64,000 nucleotides of DNA from an uncultured Bacillaceae bacterium (GTDB taxonomy: Bacteria > Bacillota > Bacilli > Bacillales > Caldibacillaceae): assembly GCA_937934645.1 (NCBI GenBank), contig CALGYZ010000106.1, positions 1 through 64,000 on the forward strand, read 5' to 3'. Under the pieces are notes generated by a model. The model searched no databases, was not told where the DNA came from, and was given only the letters and a program-made list of their open reading frames with translations. Positions 38,996 to 49,228 of this stretch are shown piece by piece. A program made the translations under genes and the position numbers. Each line of letters opens with the position of its first letter. Within the stretch, counting starts at the first letter, position 1.

Positions 38996-41131
38996 TCACA
39001 AAAAGAATTGCGACAAGTATAATGCTTGCGAGTTCGCCCGCTGAATGGCCTTTTCCATGGCGGCAAACTGCCGGTAATACCGGTCTTCCAACTGTAACAG
39101 CCGCTCTTCAAACCGCCCGATTTTATCTTCAATATCATTTAATTGCCTTCCGATGGTAAACTGATGGTTGACGGAAAAGGCATTTCCTGCGCGTTCCCGC
39201 AATTGGTCCATTGTCGCCAAGACTTGGTCGTATAAACGATGAACAATTCCTTTTTCTCCTTCTGTATTTCCTGAGCCGTTGAAAAGATACTCAATCGCTT
39301 CCGAATTATTCTCGATCGCATCCCGCAATTTTGTTTCGTTAATTTCCAGCTTTGCCGTTCTGTAATCTGAGGTTGTTGTAATGCCAATAGAAGCGAGCGT
39401 CCTGAATTGTGAATCCAATCGATCCTGCAACACCGGTGTATGGATAAGCATCCGGATGCGGGAAATAAAGTTTGATAGAATCGAATCATTTTTAAGCAGA
39501 CCACTCCGGGCCATTTCTTCCCATTTCTCCTGCTGCTTTTCCGTCAATCTCTCTCTTTCGTAATCGGTCAGCGGCTTGTAACTCCTGTATCTCGGTTCAT
39601 TCAATTTTCCCTCGATTTTTTCGACGATTTCATTATATTGATCAACAAAACTTTTTATATTTTCAAAGAGCGTATCATAGTCATCGTTGACGTTAATGGA
39701 AACCGCCTGACCCTCGGTTACGTTTTTTAACGTAAAAGTAACCCCGTTCATTGTAAACGTATTGGACGTCCGCTGTGTTTCCAGACCATTAATCGTAAAG
39801 ACCGCATTTTCACCGCCGGTTTCCTTTGCACCGCCGAACTTCAGCACATCATTGATCAAAAATCCTTCCGTAATAATTTCATGGCCGTCTTGGTTGCCTT
39901 CACCGGTTTTAGGGTTAAAGTCTCCGGTGACGTTGCGGGTAAGGGTCAATTTATCAGAAAAAGAATCATAAAACATTGTCACTCCTGCGTTGCTGTTATT
40001 GACCCGGCGGATGATTGAGTTCAGTGATTCCGAACCTTGGATGAGAAAGTTTTCCTTGAATGCTTCTCCGTCTTCCCCGAATGTTGTAATGGAAAAACCG
40101 GTAAAGTACTGCTGGAAAGTGATCTTAATCGGCGCGGATGTTGCTTTTTCACCGGCGTTTTCTATCGCCTCTTCCAAATCTTTCATAAAAACTTCGTCAC
40201 CGGTAAATGTGATTTTTCCACTAGTAAAGTCAATAGTGGCAACCAGCTTTCCATCTTCAGAATAAATTTCATTTGCCCCTGCTTTTTGACGGTAAACTTT
40301 TCCGTTTAAATCAAGTGTTACAAGGCCGGTTTCGTCTTGACTGTTAACAACACCTTCACCGAGGGAAATTTCTTTTGTATCTTTAGATATATTTATTGTT
40401 TTGACGTTTTTATCGCTAATGTACTGAACCCTGATTGTACTATTTTCTTTTATTTCTGCATTTTCACTGAAAGCCAGGGTTCCATCTTCGGTAATGTACA
40501 CATCATTTTCCCCAAGTGCTTCTGGGTTTCTGACAACATTGAACCGCCGGCCGTCAACTTCTACAGTAAAGTGTTTTATAATTTCTTCATCATGCAGAAC
40601 TGAAACCCCTTCCGGCAAGATCAGTTTAATATTGTCCGGATCTTTAACGACAATCGTTTGCGACCGAACCGTACCAATTTTCCAGTGATCTCCGGATGGA
40701 TCAGCATCGCCAAAAACCCCTTGCTTTATTTGGGTATAGATGGACTTTCCCGGGTCCACCTTTATATTGCCAGAATTTTCGGTATTGGAGAGACTGCCGC
40801 TTACCTTGCTGGCAGCCGTGGCCAGTCTTTCAATGTTGGTAATGTGGTACGTCCCTTTTCCGGCACCGCTGACAGCCGTGGCCGTCACAATGTCTTCATG
40901 GCTGCTTGTGACGGTACGTGCCCGGTAATAGGAAGTTAATTTCATGTTGGTCAGCTTAGTACGGAAATCAAGCAGTAATGTATTCATTTCCCGGTACAGA
41001 TCCCGTTTCCATTCCAGTATTGTCTTTTCCTGCTTCATTTTGTCCAGCGGAATGGATTCTGCTTTAATCAAGTTCTCGACGATTTCATCAATGTTCATTC
41101 CGCTTGCAAGCCCGGTTACACGCAAAGTCAT
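38996..41131 (-). CDS. fliD: Flagellar filament cap protein FliD (enlarged)
   Basis: FliD caps the filament tip and helps flagellin fold there. The N-terminus (RVTGLASGMNIDEIVENLI) and the C-terminus (RLYDQVLATMDQLRERAGN..., QLEDRYYRQFAAMEKAI) match the family. The product is 711 residues against about 500 in B. subtilis; the extra length lies in the middle, about residues 130-450, which forms the variable outward-facing domains. Coding looks intact. The ATG gives the expected start although the Shine-Dalgarno (AAAGGATG) is distant. Confidence 0.93.
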   Translation of the reverse strand: MTLRVTGLASGMNIDEIVENLIKAESIPLDKMKQEKTILEWKRDLYREMNTLLLDFRTKLTNMKLTSYYRARTVTSSHEDIVTATAVSGAGKGTYHITNIERLATAASKVSGSLSNTENSGNIKVDPGKSIYTQIKQGVFGDADPSGDHWKIGTVRSQTIVVKDPDNIKLILPEGVSVLHDEEIIKHFTVEVDGRRFNVVRNPEALGENDVYITEDGTLAFSENAEIKENSTIRVQYISDKNVKTINISKDTKEISLGEGVVNSQDETGLVTLDLNGKVYRQKAGANEIYSEDGKLVATIDFTSGKITFTGDEVFMKDLEEAIENAGEKATSAPIKITFQQYFTGFSITTFGEDGEAFKENFLIQGSESLNSIIRRVNNSNAGVTMFYDSFSDKLTLTRNVTGDFNPKTGEGNQDGHEIITEGFLINDVLKFGGAKETGGENAVFTINGLETQRTSNTFTMNGVTFTLKNVTEGQAVSINVNDDYDTLFENIKSFVDQYNEIVEKIEGKLNEPRYRSYKPLTDYERERLTEKQQEKWEEMARSGLLKNDSILSNFISRIRMLIHTPVLQDRLDSQFRTLASIGITTTSDYRTAKLEINETKLRDAIENNSEAIEYLFNGSGNTEGEKGIVHRLYDQVLATMDQLRERAGNAFSVNHQFTIGRQLNDIEDKIGRFEERLLQLEDRYYRQFAAMEKAIQRANSQALYLSQFFL

Positions 41132-41182
41132 CGGTAAACAATCACATCCTTTCTTTCTTGCACTAAAAAAGTTTCCGCTTTT

Positions 41183-41545
41183 TTATACTCGTTCATCGAC
41201 GATTAATCCGATTTTCTCCAGCATAAATGCATAAAGATCAAGCATTTTTTTCGGCGGGATTTCTTTAATCACTTCATTCGTCCGGTGATCGACGATTGTC
41301 ACGTAATATTCGCCCAGTTGTTCGTGCAATTCAAATTTTAAAAAGGTTTCAACCGGTGTCAGAAATTTATTCAATCCATCCACCAGTTCTGACAGTTTTT
41401 CCTGGTCGATCTTCATCACGTGGTCATGCTGCTCTTTTTTCTCCCCGTCCTTCAGGGTTTCTTTCACATTCCGTTCTTGAGGTTGAACAGTTGTTGACGA
41501 TATTTTCACTGTCGGAAAATCATATTTGCCGGTTTTTTCGATCAT
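41183..41545 (-). CDS. flaG: FlaG-family flagellar protein (YvyC-like)
   Basis: The 120-residue protein ends in the FlaG core FLKFELHEQLGEYYVTIVDH...EIPPKKMLDLYAFM. The N-terminal third is charged and probably disordered. FlaG influences filament length in some bacteria. It is the first gene of flaG-fliD-fliS-fliT, directly behind a sigma-D promoter. In B. subtilis flagellin (hag) lies just upstream of this operon; here an MFS transporter is there. Confidence 0.9.
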   Translation of the reverse strand: MIEKTGKYDFPTVKISSTTVQPQERNVKETLKDGEKKEQHDHVMKIDQEKLSELVDGLNKFLTPVETFLKFELHEQLGEYYVTIVDHRTNEVIKEIPPKKMLDLYAFMLEKIGLIVDERV

Positions 41546-41603
41546 AATGATTCCTCCAGAAAAAATAAATGAAATGCAAACTGCCGGTATGCATCTATTG
41601 TAT

Positions 41604-41629
41604 ATATCGGCAAAATCCGCACGTTGTTA
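41604..41629 (-). promoter_or_regulatory. Sigma-D promoter of the flaG operon
   Basis: On the minus strand TAAC (41629-41626), a 14-bp spacer and a perfect GCCGATAT (41611-41604) match the sigma-D consensus TAAA-N14/16-GCCGATAT with one mismatch. It lies about 60 bp before flaG. Late flagellar class control is therefore likely. Confidence 0.85.
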
Positions 41630-41657
41630 ACGGCCGGCTGTTTATTTTTGCGCAATA

Positions 41658-41685
41658 AAAAAGCTGCTTAACTGAAGCAGCTTTT
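41658..41685 (-). terminator. Terminator of the MFS transporter gene
   Basis: AAAAAGCTGCTT pairs with AAGCAGCTTTT (41658-41669 with 41675-41685), with T-rich sequence after it on the minus strand. Confidence 0.85.
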
Positions 41686-42889
41686 ATACGTAGCGGTTCC
41701 TTCCGGCAAGGATGCCGAAAAGAGTCATGAATGATCCGGCAGTAATAATTGTGATAAGCGGAACAAGCCAAACCCCGGTATAATCAAATAAATATCCGAT
41801 GCAAATCGGGCCGGAAGCGGCAAATATGTAGCCGAGGGACTGGGCCATACCGGATAATTGCGCAGCTTGTTTTGCACTTCTCGCCCGCATCCCGATATAC
41901 GACATAGCAAGGGAAAACGTTCCGCCCATTCCGAGTCCGATAAACACAGTACCGAAAACAAGCATAAAAAATGAACTGTTTAAAAGTACGATGATATAGC
42001 CGATTACGGTACACAAGCTGATGCCAAGGGCAACTTTTTCCTGTGACGGCGTCCGTTCGGCCAGGATCGGAATGAAAAAGTTTGCCGGCAAACCGGTCAG
42101 CTGGGCAAAAGAAAGCAGCCAGCCGGCAGATGCCAAAGACAGTCCTTTATTGTGCAAAATTTCCGGAAACCAGGTAATTGTCACATAAAAAATGAAAGAC
42201 TGGAATCCGAAGAAAAAAGCTACTTGCCATGCCAGCGGGGATTTCCATAAACAGTTGTTTTCCTTCCGCATTTTTCCCGGATGAACTGGTTTCCCGTTCC
42301 GATCTGTTTTTAAAATGATGAGCCAGAGAACAACAGCCAGAACCGCCGGAACGGACCAAACGAGCAATGTATTTCTCCAACCCAGATGCAAGCCTGAAGC
42401 AAGCGGGACACTCAGCCCGGATGCCAGTGCGGCAACAATACTCATTGATGTTGTATATACGCTTGTCATTAAGGCAAAATTACCGGGAAATTTATCCTTA
42501 ACAATTACGGGAAGGATGACATTCAAAACCGCAATCCCGACCCCGATGAAAAATGTTCCCAAAAAAAGCAGGGCTACAACGGTAGTGGACCGGATGAAAA
42601 AACCGGCCAGCAAAATAACCAAACCGCCGATGAGCGTCCAAGTATTAGTCAATATATTTGCAATAGAAGGTACAACCGGAGATAAGAGGGCAAAGGCAAT
42701 TAAAGGCAGGCTTGTCAAAAGCCCCGCACTCCAGTGGGACAGACCCAAATCCGCCTGGATCATACTTACAAGGGGACCGACGGATGTAATGGCCGGACGC
42801 AAATTAAAAGCCACAAAAACAATTCCGGCGACAAATAAAACTGCCAGCCGGCGGTTATGCTCCTTTACAATTTGTTTTGCCGTTTCCAA
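41684..42889 (-). CDS. MFS transporter, CynX/NimT family
   Basis: The 401-residue protein has twelve hydrophobic segments. Family marks are FVAFNLRPAITSVGPL in the first helix and GWLLSFAQLTGLPANFF in the second half, as in CynX/NimT/YycB proteins, which handle cyanate, 2-nitroimidazole or unknown small molecules. The substrate cannot be assigned. It has its own terminator and no regulator next to it. It occupies the position where hag is found in B. subtilis. Confidence 0.85.
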   Translation of the reverse strand: METAKQIVKEHNRRLAVLFVAGIVFVAFNLRPAITSVGPLVSMIQADLGLSHWSAGLLTSLPLIAFALLSPVVPSIANILTNTWTLIGGLVILLAGFFIRSTTVVALLFLGTFFIGVGIAVLNVILPVIVKDKFPGNFALMTSVYTTSMSIVAALASGLSVPLASGLHLGWRNTLLVWSVPAVLAVVLWLIILKTDRNGKPVHPGKMRKENNCLWKSPLAWQVAFFFGFQSFIFYVTITWFPEILHNKGLSLASAGWLLSFAQLTGLPANFFIPILAERTPSQEKVALGISLCTVIGYIIVLLNSSFFMLVFGTVFIGLGMGGTFSLAMSYIGMRARSAKQAAQLSGMAQSLGYIFAASGPICIGYLFDYTGVWLVPLITIITAGSFMTLFGILAGRNRYV

Positions 42890-43062
42890 TAAAAAAGCTC
42901 CTTTCTATGGTGATCCGTCACAAATCGTCAAACCTTTTAACTAGTAATTCGCTGTAGGAATGTTTTATTCCTTCCCGGCAGTTTTATGTACAAAAAAAGA
43001 GGTTACTGCGTGATTATTTTGTACAGCTTGCCGCAAAAAATCAAACAAAATCGTGCTTAAAG

Positions 43063-43098
43063 AAAAAGGAGTCGGACCGTACCGGTCCGACTCCTTTT
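43063..43098 (-). terminator. tkt terminator
   Basis: AAAGGAGTCGGACC pairs with GGTCCGACTCCTTT around GTACC (43065-43097 region), followed on the minus strand by further T-rich sequence. It ends the tal-tkt transcript. Confidence 0.88.
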
Positions 43099-43112
43099 AT
43101 AAACTCCTTGCA

Positions 43113-45119
43113 TTATTTTACCAGTGTTTCCACTGCGCGGACGACATTGTCAACGGTGAAGCCGTACTCTTCTACGATTAGACTGCCTTTTCCGGAAGCG
43201 CCGAATCTATCAATTCCCATAATAATGCCGTTGTCTCCGGTATAACGTTCCCAGCCGAGCGGGGAAGCCATTTCTACAGCAACCCGGGCTTTTACTTCAT
43301 CCGGCAATACTTCCTGTTTATACGCTTCATCCTGCTGTTCAAAACGGTCCCAGGACGGCATGCTGATGACGTTCACGTCAATTCCTTTTTCTTTCAATAC
43401 TTTTTGGGCAGAGACGGCCAGTTGCACTTCTGAACCGGTGGCAATAATCAATGCATCAGGAACTTCTTTATCGCCTTTGCTGATCACATATGCTCCACGT
43501 TTCACACCTTCATACGCCTTTTCCGCCGTTCCTTCAAGGGTCGGTACATTTTGCCGCGTTAACACTAACGCTGTCGGCCGGTCTTTGCTCTCCAGCGCCA
43601 GTCTCCAAGCTGCCTGCACCTCATTTCCGTCAGCCGGACGGATCACGGATAAGTTCGGGATGGACCGCAATCCGGCGAGCTGTTCAATCGGTTCGTGGGT
43701 CGGACCGTCCTCACCCACTGCGATGGAGTCATGGGTAAATACATAGGTGACCGGTGTTTTCATCAATGCTGCCAGGCGGATGGCCGGTTTCAAATAATCG
43801 CTGAATACGAAGAACGTTCCGCCGTAAACTTTCACGCCGCCGTGGAGAGCCATACCGTTCATCGCTGCGCCCATGGCAAATTCCCGCACACCGAACCAAA
43901 TATTTCTTCCGGCGTAATTTTGCGATGAAAAGTCACCTTCATCGTTCAAATACGTTTTATTGGAACCCGCCAAATCCGCGCTTCCACCGATTAAATACGG
44001 TACATTTTTCGCCAGAGCATTTAATACTTTTCCGGAAGATGCACGGGTAGCGAGGGTTTCTTCCGTTGAAAATACAGGCAAGTTTTCTTCCCAGCCCTCC
44101 GGCAGTTCGCCGTTGATCGCTGTTTCCAGCTCTTTGGCCAGCTCCGGATATTTTTCTTTGTAAGTGGCAAACAGCTGGTTCCATACATCTTCTGCTGCAG
44201 CACCCGGCTCAATTACTTTTTTGCGGAAATCCTCATATACTTCTTCCGGTACATGGAAATCCGGATAACTCCAGCCGTAAAATTCTTTTGTCAGTTTGAT
44301 TTCCTCTTTGCCGAGCGGTGCTCCGTGGACATCTGCTTTGCCCGATTTATTCGGTGAACCGTAACCGATAACCGTCTTCACTTCAATTAATGTCGGCTGC
44401 TCCGTATTTTTCCGGGCCTCTTCTATGGCATCATAAATTTCTTTGATATCATTTCCGTCTTCAACACGTAACACTTGCCATCCGTAAGATTCAAAGCGTT
44501 TTAACGTGTCATCGGAATAGGAACGGTTTAACTCCCCGTCCAGGGAAATATCGTTGGAATCATACAGGGCAATTAATTTCCCGAGTTTTAAATGACCGGC
44601 CAGGGAAGCCGCCTCATGGGAAATTCCTTCCATTAAGTCTCCGTCACTGACAAGGGCATATGTATAGTGGTCAATTACAGCCAAATCTTTCCGGTTATAT
44701 TTCTCCGCCAGAAAACGCTCCGCCATTGCCATTCCGACAGCCATTGCAATTCCCTGTCCGAGCGGGCCCGTTGTTGCTTCAACGCCGTCGGTGTCATGTA
44801 CTTCCGGGTGTCCCGGTGTATTTGAACCGTATTGGCGGAAGTTTTTCAAATCGTCCATAGAAACGTCATAGCCAGACAAATGGAGAAGACTGTATAACAT
44901 CGCCGAACCGTGGCCCGCGGATAAAACAAAACGGTCACGGTTGAACCATTTTGAATTTTTCGGGTTATGGTTCATAAACTCCGTCCACAGCACATAAGCC
45001 ATCGGGGCTGCTCCCATCGGCAATCCCGGATGTCCGGAATTCGCCTTTTCAATCATGTCAATGGATAACGTCCGAATGGTGTTGATCGACAGTTGCTCGA
45101 TGGAAACCTTATTTGTCAC
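43113..45119 (-). CDS. tkt: Transketolase
   Basis: Transketolase moves two-carbon units between sugar phosphates with thiamine diphosphate. The 668-residue protein has [17 protein letters not shown], the ThDP/Mg site [10 protein letters not shown]...[10 protein letters not shown], and the transketolase motif [18 protein letters not shown] chose GTG at 45119, 7 bases from AGGAGG, giving a length equal to B. subtilis Tkt. The upstream in-frame extension lacks a ribosome-binding site. It follows tal by 32 bp, forming a tal-tkt unit of the non-oxidative pentose phosphate pathway. Confidence 0.97.
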   Translation of the reverse strand: MTNKVSIEQLSINTIRTLSIDMIEKANSGHPGLPMGAAPMAYVLWTEFMNHNPKNSKWFNRDRFVLSAGHGSAMLYSLLHLSGYDVSMDDLKNFRQYGSNTPGHPEVHDTDGVEATTGPLGQGIAMAVGMAMAERFLAEKYNRKDLAVIDHYTYALVSDGDLMEGISHEAASLAGHLKLGKLIALYDSNDISLDGELNRSYSDDTLKRFESYGWQVLRVEDGNDIKEIYDAIEEARKNTEQPTLIEVKTVIGYGSPNKSGKADVHGAPLGKEEIKLTKEFYGWSYPDFHVPEEVYEDFRKKVIEPGAAAEDVWNQLFATYKEKYPELAKELETAINGELPEGWEENLPVFSTEETLATRASSGKVLNALAKNVPYLIGGSADLAGSNKTYLNDEGDFSSQNYAGRNIWFGVREFAMGAAMNGMALHGGVKVYGGTFFVFSDYLKPAIRLAALMKTPVTYVFTHDSIAVGEDGPTHEPIEQLAGLRSIPNLSVIRPADGNEVQAAWRLALESKDRPTALVLTRQNVPTLEGTAEKAYEGVKRGAYVISKGDKEVPDALIIATGSEVQLAVSAQKVLKEKGIDVNVISMPSWDRFEQQDEAYKQEVLPDEVKARVAVEMASPLGWERYTGDNGIIMGIDRFGASGKGSLIVEEYGFTVDNVVRAVETLVK

Positions 45120-45151
45120 AGTTATTCCTCCTCTGTTTTTTGCGGACATGT

Positions 45152-45802
45152 TTATTTATTTTCCTGCATACTTTCCCAGTCTTTTAAGAACTGTTCAATG
45201 CCTCTATCCGTTAATGGATGATTCCACAATTTCGGGAACAATGAACCAGGGATGGTCGCAATATCTGCACCCGCCAAAGCGGCTTCTTCCACATGTTCCA
45301 AATTACGGACGCTTGCTGTAATAATTTCCGTTTTAAAATCATAATTTTTCAGAGTTTGTTTGAGCCTGCGGATCAATCCCAAGCCGTCCGCGCCGATATC
45401 TTCCAGGCGCCCGACGAAAGGACTGATATATGTCGCACCGGCTTTTGCCGCCATTAATCCCTGGGCAACGGTAAAGATTAACGTAACATTGGTTTTAATG
45501 CCTTCTTTTGACAAAATATTTACCGCTTCCAGACCTGCTTCGGTCATCGGGATTTTCACAACAACATTCGGTGCCCAGCCGGCAAGTGTTCTAGCTTCCT
45601 TCACCATTTCTTCCGTTGTTAAGCCGATTACTTCCGCGCTGACCGGACCGTCAACGATACTGCAAATTTCTTTAATTACTTCTTCAAAATCACGGCCTTC
45701 ACGGGCGATTAAGGTCGGGTTTGTCGTTACACCGTCAACTAAACCGAGGCGGTTCACGCGTTTAATTTCTTCAACATTTGCGGTGTCAAGGAAAAACTTC
45801 AT
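45152..45802 (-). CDS. tal: Transaldolase (short MipB/TalC type)
   Basis: The 216-residue product is a short-form transaldolase like B. subtilis YwjH. It exchanges dihydroxyacetone units between fructose-6-phosphate and erythrose-4-phosphate. Visible are [15 protein letters not shown], the Schiff-base lysine in [13 protein letters not shown], and [14 protein letters not shown]. Short-form members include fructose-6-phosphate aldolases, so that activity cannot be excluded. It is followed by tkt. Confidence 0.92.
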   Translation of the reverse strand: MKFFLDTANVEEIKRVNRLGLVDGVTTNPTLIAREGRDFEEVIKEICSIVDGPVSAEVIGLTTEEMVKEARTLAGWAPNVVVKIPMTEAGLEAVNILSKEGIKTNVTLIFTVAQGLMAAKAGATYISPFVGRLEDIGADGLGLIRRLKQTLKNYDFKTEIITASVRNLEHVEEAALAGADIATIPGSLFPKLWNHPLTDRGIEQFLKDWESMQENK

Positions 45803-45974
45803 CGGTACTCCCCCTAAGTCATATTTTCACAAATCACAATATTAACTTTCTTTAGTATACCTCATTTCCAGGGCTTTTTCTAAAAAAGAACGGTAAAATG
45901 TTACTTAAATCATCCGTCTTCCTGCACCGCTGGAAGAACACGTATATGTTCTGTAATAATCCGTTGCTTTTGAC

Positions 45975-46130
45975 TCAACCGGTAATGATTTTAAAGGCAA
46001 AATAAATTAAAAAACCAAGAACGATCAATGTGAAAAACAATGATACCATCCCGACCAGGGCTTTAAACAAAAATTTAATCAAAAAATAACCGACGATGAT
46101 GATTAATACCAGTTTCAACAGCTTAATCAT
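45975..46130 (-). CDS. Small hydrophobic membrane protein
   Basis: The 51-residue product is almost entirely hydrophobic, with two likely helices (VLIIIVGYFLIKFLF and a second after LVGMVSL). AAAGGAGG lies 8 bases before the ATG at 46130, strong support for translation. I recognise no family. It stands alone between tal and the HAD phosphatase gene and could be a single-gene unit. Confidence 0.6.
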   Translation of the reverse strand: MIKLLKLVLIIIVGYFLIKFLFKALVGMVSLFFTLIVLGFLIYFAFKIITG

Positions 46131-46246
46131 TTTCCGGCCCTCCTTTCGCTGATAACGCAAGTTCCTCCTGCCGTTACTTTTACTATATTGGTAGAGCCGG
46201 GAAATGTCTATTCAAAATAGAATGTTTTCAGTGATTTGCCGTCCGT

Positions 46247-47095
46247 TTACAACTCCTTGAATTTTTCTTTTAAAAATAAATATAAGCCATCTTCATCATT
46301 TGTAAAACGGGTTACCTCATCAGCATGTTTTTTAATATCCTCCTCTGCATTTTTCATTGCCGCTGCATGGCCGGCAATCCGGAACATCGGCAGGTCATTT
46401 TCCGCATCCCCCACCGCCAGCAGCTTTTCCGACGGGATTTGATAATAATCCAGCAATTCTCTGACACCAGTTGCTTTGGATACGTCCGGTGCAACAATTT
46501 CCGTGCTATGTATGGAAGAGGCGGAAAGATCAAAGCAGTAGTTATTTTTCAAATTCTCCAGCTTGGTCCGGAACACGCGGATCATGTTCGTATCCATACT
46601 GAAAAAATATACTTTGATAATGTCCTCAACCGTCAATTCCTTTTTCCAGTTTAATCCGGATTTCAAGGACTCCTTCCGGTTTAACAGTTCAAAATCCGGA
46701 AGCGTATCCGGCTTCTCCCGCGACAGCTCCTTTTCCATCGCATCCCGGTCTTCGATTAACGCATAGCGCCTCCGTTCCAGCGGATGAATTTCATAATAAA
46801 TCCCTTCTTTCTTCGCTTTCGTAACGGACATTTTCACGAGGTCAGGGTCCAGGGTGACTTTGGAAACCATCCGGTCATCCACATAACTGACCATGCCGTT
46901 GGCAGTAACCAGGCCGTCTACTTCCAGACCATCCGGTATCACATCTTCCATCTCCAGCTTGGTCCGGCCGCTGACGAAGAAAATTTTGATTCCATGAGCC
47001 CGCATACGGTGAAACAGTTGAACTAAACGATCGCTCATCCGGCTGTCGGAATGTAATGTTGTTCCATCCAAATCCAATGCAATTGCTTTGTACAA
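46247..47095 (-). CDS. Cof-type HAD-IIB phosphatase
   Basis: The 282-residue protein has the four HAD motifs: DLDGTTLHSD (nucleophile Asp near residue 8), VSGRT, a conserved Lys before the cap end, and GDAENDLPMFRIAG. The large C2 cap lies between motifs II and III. Such enzymes dephosphorylate sugar phosphates or flavin precursors; the substrate is not evident. It starts with TTG at 47095, 7 bases from AGAGAGGTG. Confidence 0.88.
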   Translation of the reverse strand: MYKAIALDLDGTTLHSDSRMSDRLVQLFHRMRAHGIKIFFVSGRTKLEMEDVIPDGLEVDGLVTANGMVSYVDDRMVSKVTLDPDLVKMSVTKAKKEGIYYEIHPLERRRYALIEDRDAMEKELSREKPDTLPDFELLNRKESLKSGLNWKKELTVEDIIKVYFFSMDTNMIRVFRTKLENLKNNYCFDLSASSIHSTEIVAPDVSKATGVRELLDYYQIPSEKLLAVGDAENDLPMFRIAGHAAAMKNAEEDIKKHADEVTRFTNDEDGLYLFLKEKFKEL

Positions 47096-47251
47096 TGTCT
47101 GACACCTCTCTCTGTCAAAGTTTCGTTTTCCTATTCACCCCCGTCCTGAAATTTACACTTTCATTCTGTCCATCGCATGCCGAACAGGGAAAGAACAGGA
47201 ATAAACATGTTAACAAACATTTTGTGCATTAGTGAGCAAATAAAATAAGGC

Positions 47252-47281
47252 GGGTAAAGGGAACAAGACGGCCCTTTACCC
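47252..47281 (-). terminator. Terminator of the PTS/epimerase operon
   Basis: GGGTAAAGGG pairs perfectly with CCCTTTACCC (47252-47261 with 47272-47281), followed on the minus strand by GCCTTATTTTATTT. Confidence 0.8.
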
Positions 47282-47306
47282 TGTAAAATAGCCCCTCAAA
47301 GATATA

Positions 47307-48002
47307 TTAACATAATGATAATGATTTTCCTGTTGTTTCCTCATAATCCCGGCACATAATTTCCCATGCTTTTTCAATATTTTCATCCAGACCAAACAAT
47401 CCACTCCGGCCCACAATGTAAATGTCGGGACCAGCTTTATCGATTTTTTTGAAGGATTTCCGGTTGGATGAACCGTCAATCTCAATGACGTATTGGTATC
47501 CTTTTTCTTCCCGCAATTTTCTTAGTGCTTTGATTTTCCCCAGGGCGCTTTCGATGAAACGCTGCCCGGCAAATCCCGGATCTACCGTCATGATAGTGAT
47601 TTTATCGATGATTTCAATATAAGGGAAAATCATCTCGATCGGGCTTTCCGGGTTTAAAACAACGCCTGCTTTTAATCCTGCAGCATGAATCTGGTCAATT
47701 AACCGGAAAGCGACACCATCCAATACTTCCGCATGCATGCATATCCATTCACATTTAATATCAATCAACCGTTGGACCCAGAAGCTTGGATGGGTCACCA
47801 TGAGATGGGCAGACATCGGCACATCACTGATTTTTCTCACTTCCTCAATAAACCACGGGGATAATGCAATGTTGGGAACATAATGTCCGTCCATAATATC
47901 AATATGATAAGATCCGACATGATTATTTAAAAACGTAATTTGCTCTTTAAACTTGTCCAAATCCATTGTCATTAATGATGGAGAAATTTCTACTCTATCC
48001 AA
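47307..48002 (-). CDS. alsE: D-allulose-6-phosphate 3-epimerase (AlsE-like)
   Basis: The 231-residue TIM-barrel protein belongs to the ribulose-phosphate 3-epimerase family but is closer to E. coli AlsE, which has the same length: SPSLMTMDLDKFKEQI, HIDIMDGHYVPN, MTVDPGFAGQ, IEIDGSSN, VGRSGLF. AlsE converts allulose-6-phosphate to fructose-6-phosphate. TTG at 48002 is the start, 8 bases from AAGGAGG. It is the last gene of a PTS operon, so it probably processes the sugar phosphate imported by that PTS. A pentose-phosphate role cannot be excluded. Confidence 0.85.
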   Translation of the reverse strand: MDRVEISPSLMTMDLDKFKEQITFLNNHVGSYHIDIMDGHYVPNIALSPWFIEEVRKISDVPMSAHLMVTHPSFWVQRLIDIKCEWICMHAEVLDGVAFRLIDQIHAAGLKAGVVLNPESPIEMIFPYIEIIDKITIMTVDPGFAGQRFIESALGKIKALRKLREEKGYQYVIEIDGSSNRKSFKKIDKAGPDIYIVGRSGLFGLDENIEKAWEIMCRDYEETTGKSLSLC

Positions 48003-48032
48003 TTATGATGCCTCCTTGGTATTTTACAGTCG

Positions 48033-49145
48033 TTAATTTCCGTGCACGATTTGAATATCATCTAAATCAATATCTTCTTCTTCGATTTCTTCCTCTGCCT
48101 CCGCGCTTGCCTCAGCCACATCTTTCTTAAGCAAGGCCAGCGTCAGCCCGGTTACAACCGCATTGACCAATATGGCCATGGCACCAGTCCACGGACGAGT
48201 CATTGTCGGTAACATCAGCACGCCGCCAAAAGGCACAGTCGCATCTGCGCCGAGCAGCATCGATACGGCTCCGCCTGCAGCCCCGCCAATGGCAACTGCA
48301 ACAATACAACGAACGATATCGTTCATCACAATGGGGATTACGCCTTCAACAATATTGACAACCCCCATCGGCACCGCCGATTTCAATGCTTCCGTTTCGG
48401 TTCGTGTATAGATGTTTTTGCCAAACATTTTTGCGAAATAATAGGCTAACCCAAATCCAATCGGGGTGGCTGTGTTCACTAATTGCAATGCAGTGATCGG
48501 CTCGTTGACCCCTTCCGCCTGCATCGTTAATACAAAGGCAAACACCGTCTTGTTAATCGGTCCGCCGAAGTCAATACCGCTCAATAAGCCTACAATACCG
48601 CCAAAGATCAGCAAGGAAGAAGTTCCCAAGTTATTTAAAAATCCGGTTAAAGCATTTGTAAATGCCCCGATGGGTGCACCGATGATGTAAACCATTATTA
48701 AGCCGGACAGGATGGAGGTTAAAAACGGAATAATCAATGTCGGCATTAATCCCTTCGCCCATTTCGGGACCTTCACATACTTCATGACTGCTAATCCAAG
48801 AAAACCTGCGATGTAGCCGCCTAAAATTCCGCCGATGAATCCGGCGCCGATGGCATTCGCTGTTAAACCGGTGATGAATCCTGGAGCAATCCCCGGTTTT
48901 TTCAAAATCGAATAGGAAATTCCTGTTGAAATGACAACCGGAAGTAATCCAAGACCGGCACCGCCCATTGTTGCCAGGGCATCCCAGAAGGAAAATTCAC
49001 CCGACACTAATTCCGCCTGGTTGGAACCCCCGAAAGCCATACCGATGGCGATTAAAAATCCGGCACCGCAAACAATCGGGATTAAGTATGAGATTGCTGT
49101 TAACAGATGTCCTTTCAGATTTAACTTTTTGATCGCACTCATCAT
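48033..49145 (-). CDS. Fructose-type PTS permease, EIIC component
   Basis: The 370-residue membrane protein has eight or more helices and fructose-family EIIC marks (GPINKTVFAFVL near the centre, MLPTMTRPW near the C-terminus). It transports and phosphorylates a ketose-like sugar together with the adjacent EIIA and EIIB. The C-terminal tail is unusually acidic (EASAEAEEEIEEEDIDLDD). GGAGG precedes the ATG. The operon order is regulator, EIIA-like protein, EIIB, EIIA, EIIC, epimerase. Confidence 0.92.
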   Translation of the reverse strand: MMSAIKKLNLKGHLLTAISYLIPIVCGAGFLIAIGMAFGGSNQAELVSGEFSFWDALATMGGAGLGLLPVVISTGISYSILKKPGIAPGFITGLTANAIGAGFIGGILGGYIAGFLGLAVMKYVKVPKWAKGLMPTLIIPFLTSILSGLIMVYIIGAPIGAFTNALTGFLNNLGTSSLLIFGGIVGLLSGIDFGGPINKTVFAFVLTMQAEGVNEPITALQLVNTATPIGFGLAYYFAKMFGKNIYTRTETEALKSAVPMGVVNIVEGVIPIVMNDIVRCIVAVAIGGAAGGAVSMLLGADATVPFGGVLMLPTMTRPWTGAMAILVNAVVTGLTLALLKKDVAEASAEAEEEIEEEDIDLDDIQIVHGN

Positions 49146-49228
49146 CCAACCCTCCTGTTTTTTTCAAAAAACAATGAAACACTGACACTTTCTTTCTATA
49201 TTTAAAAGAATTCTATTTCTTCCATTTT

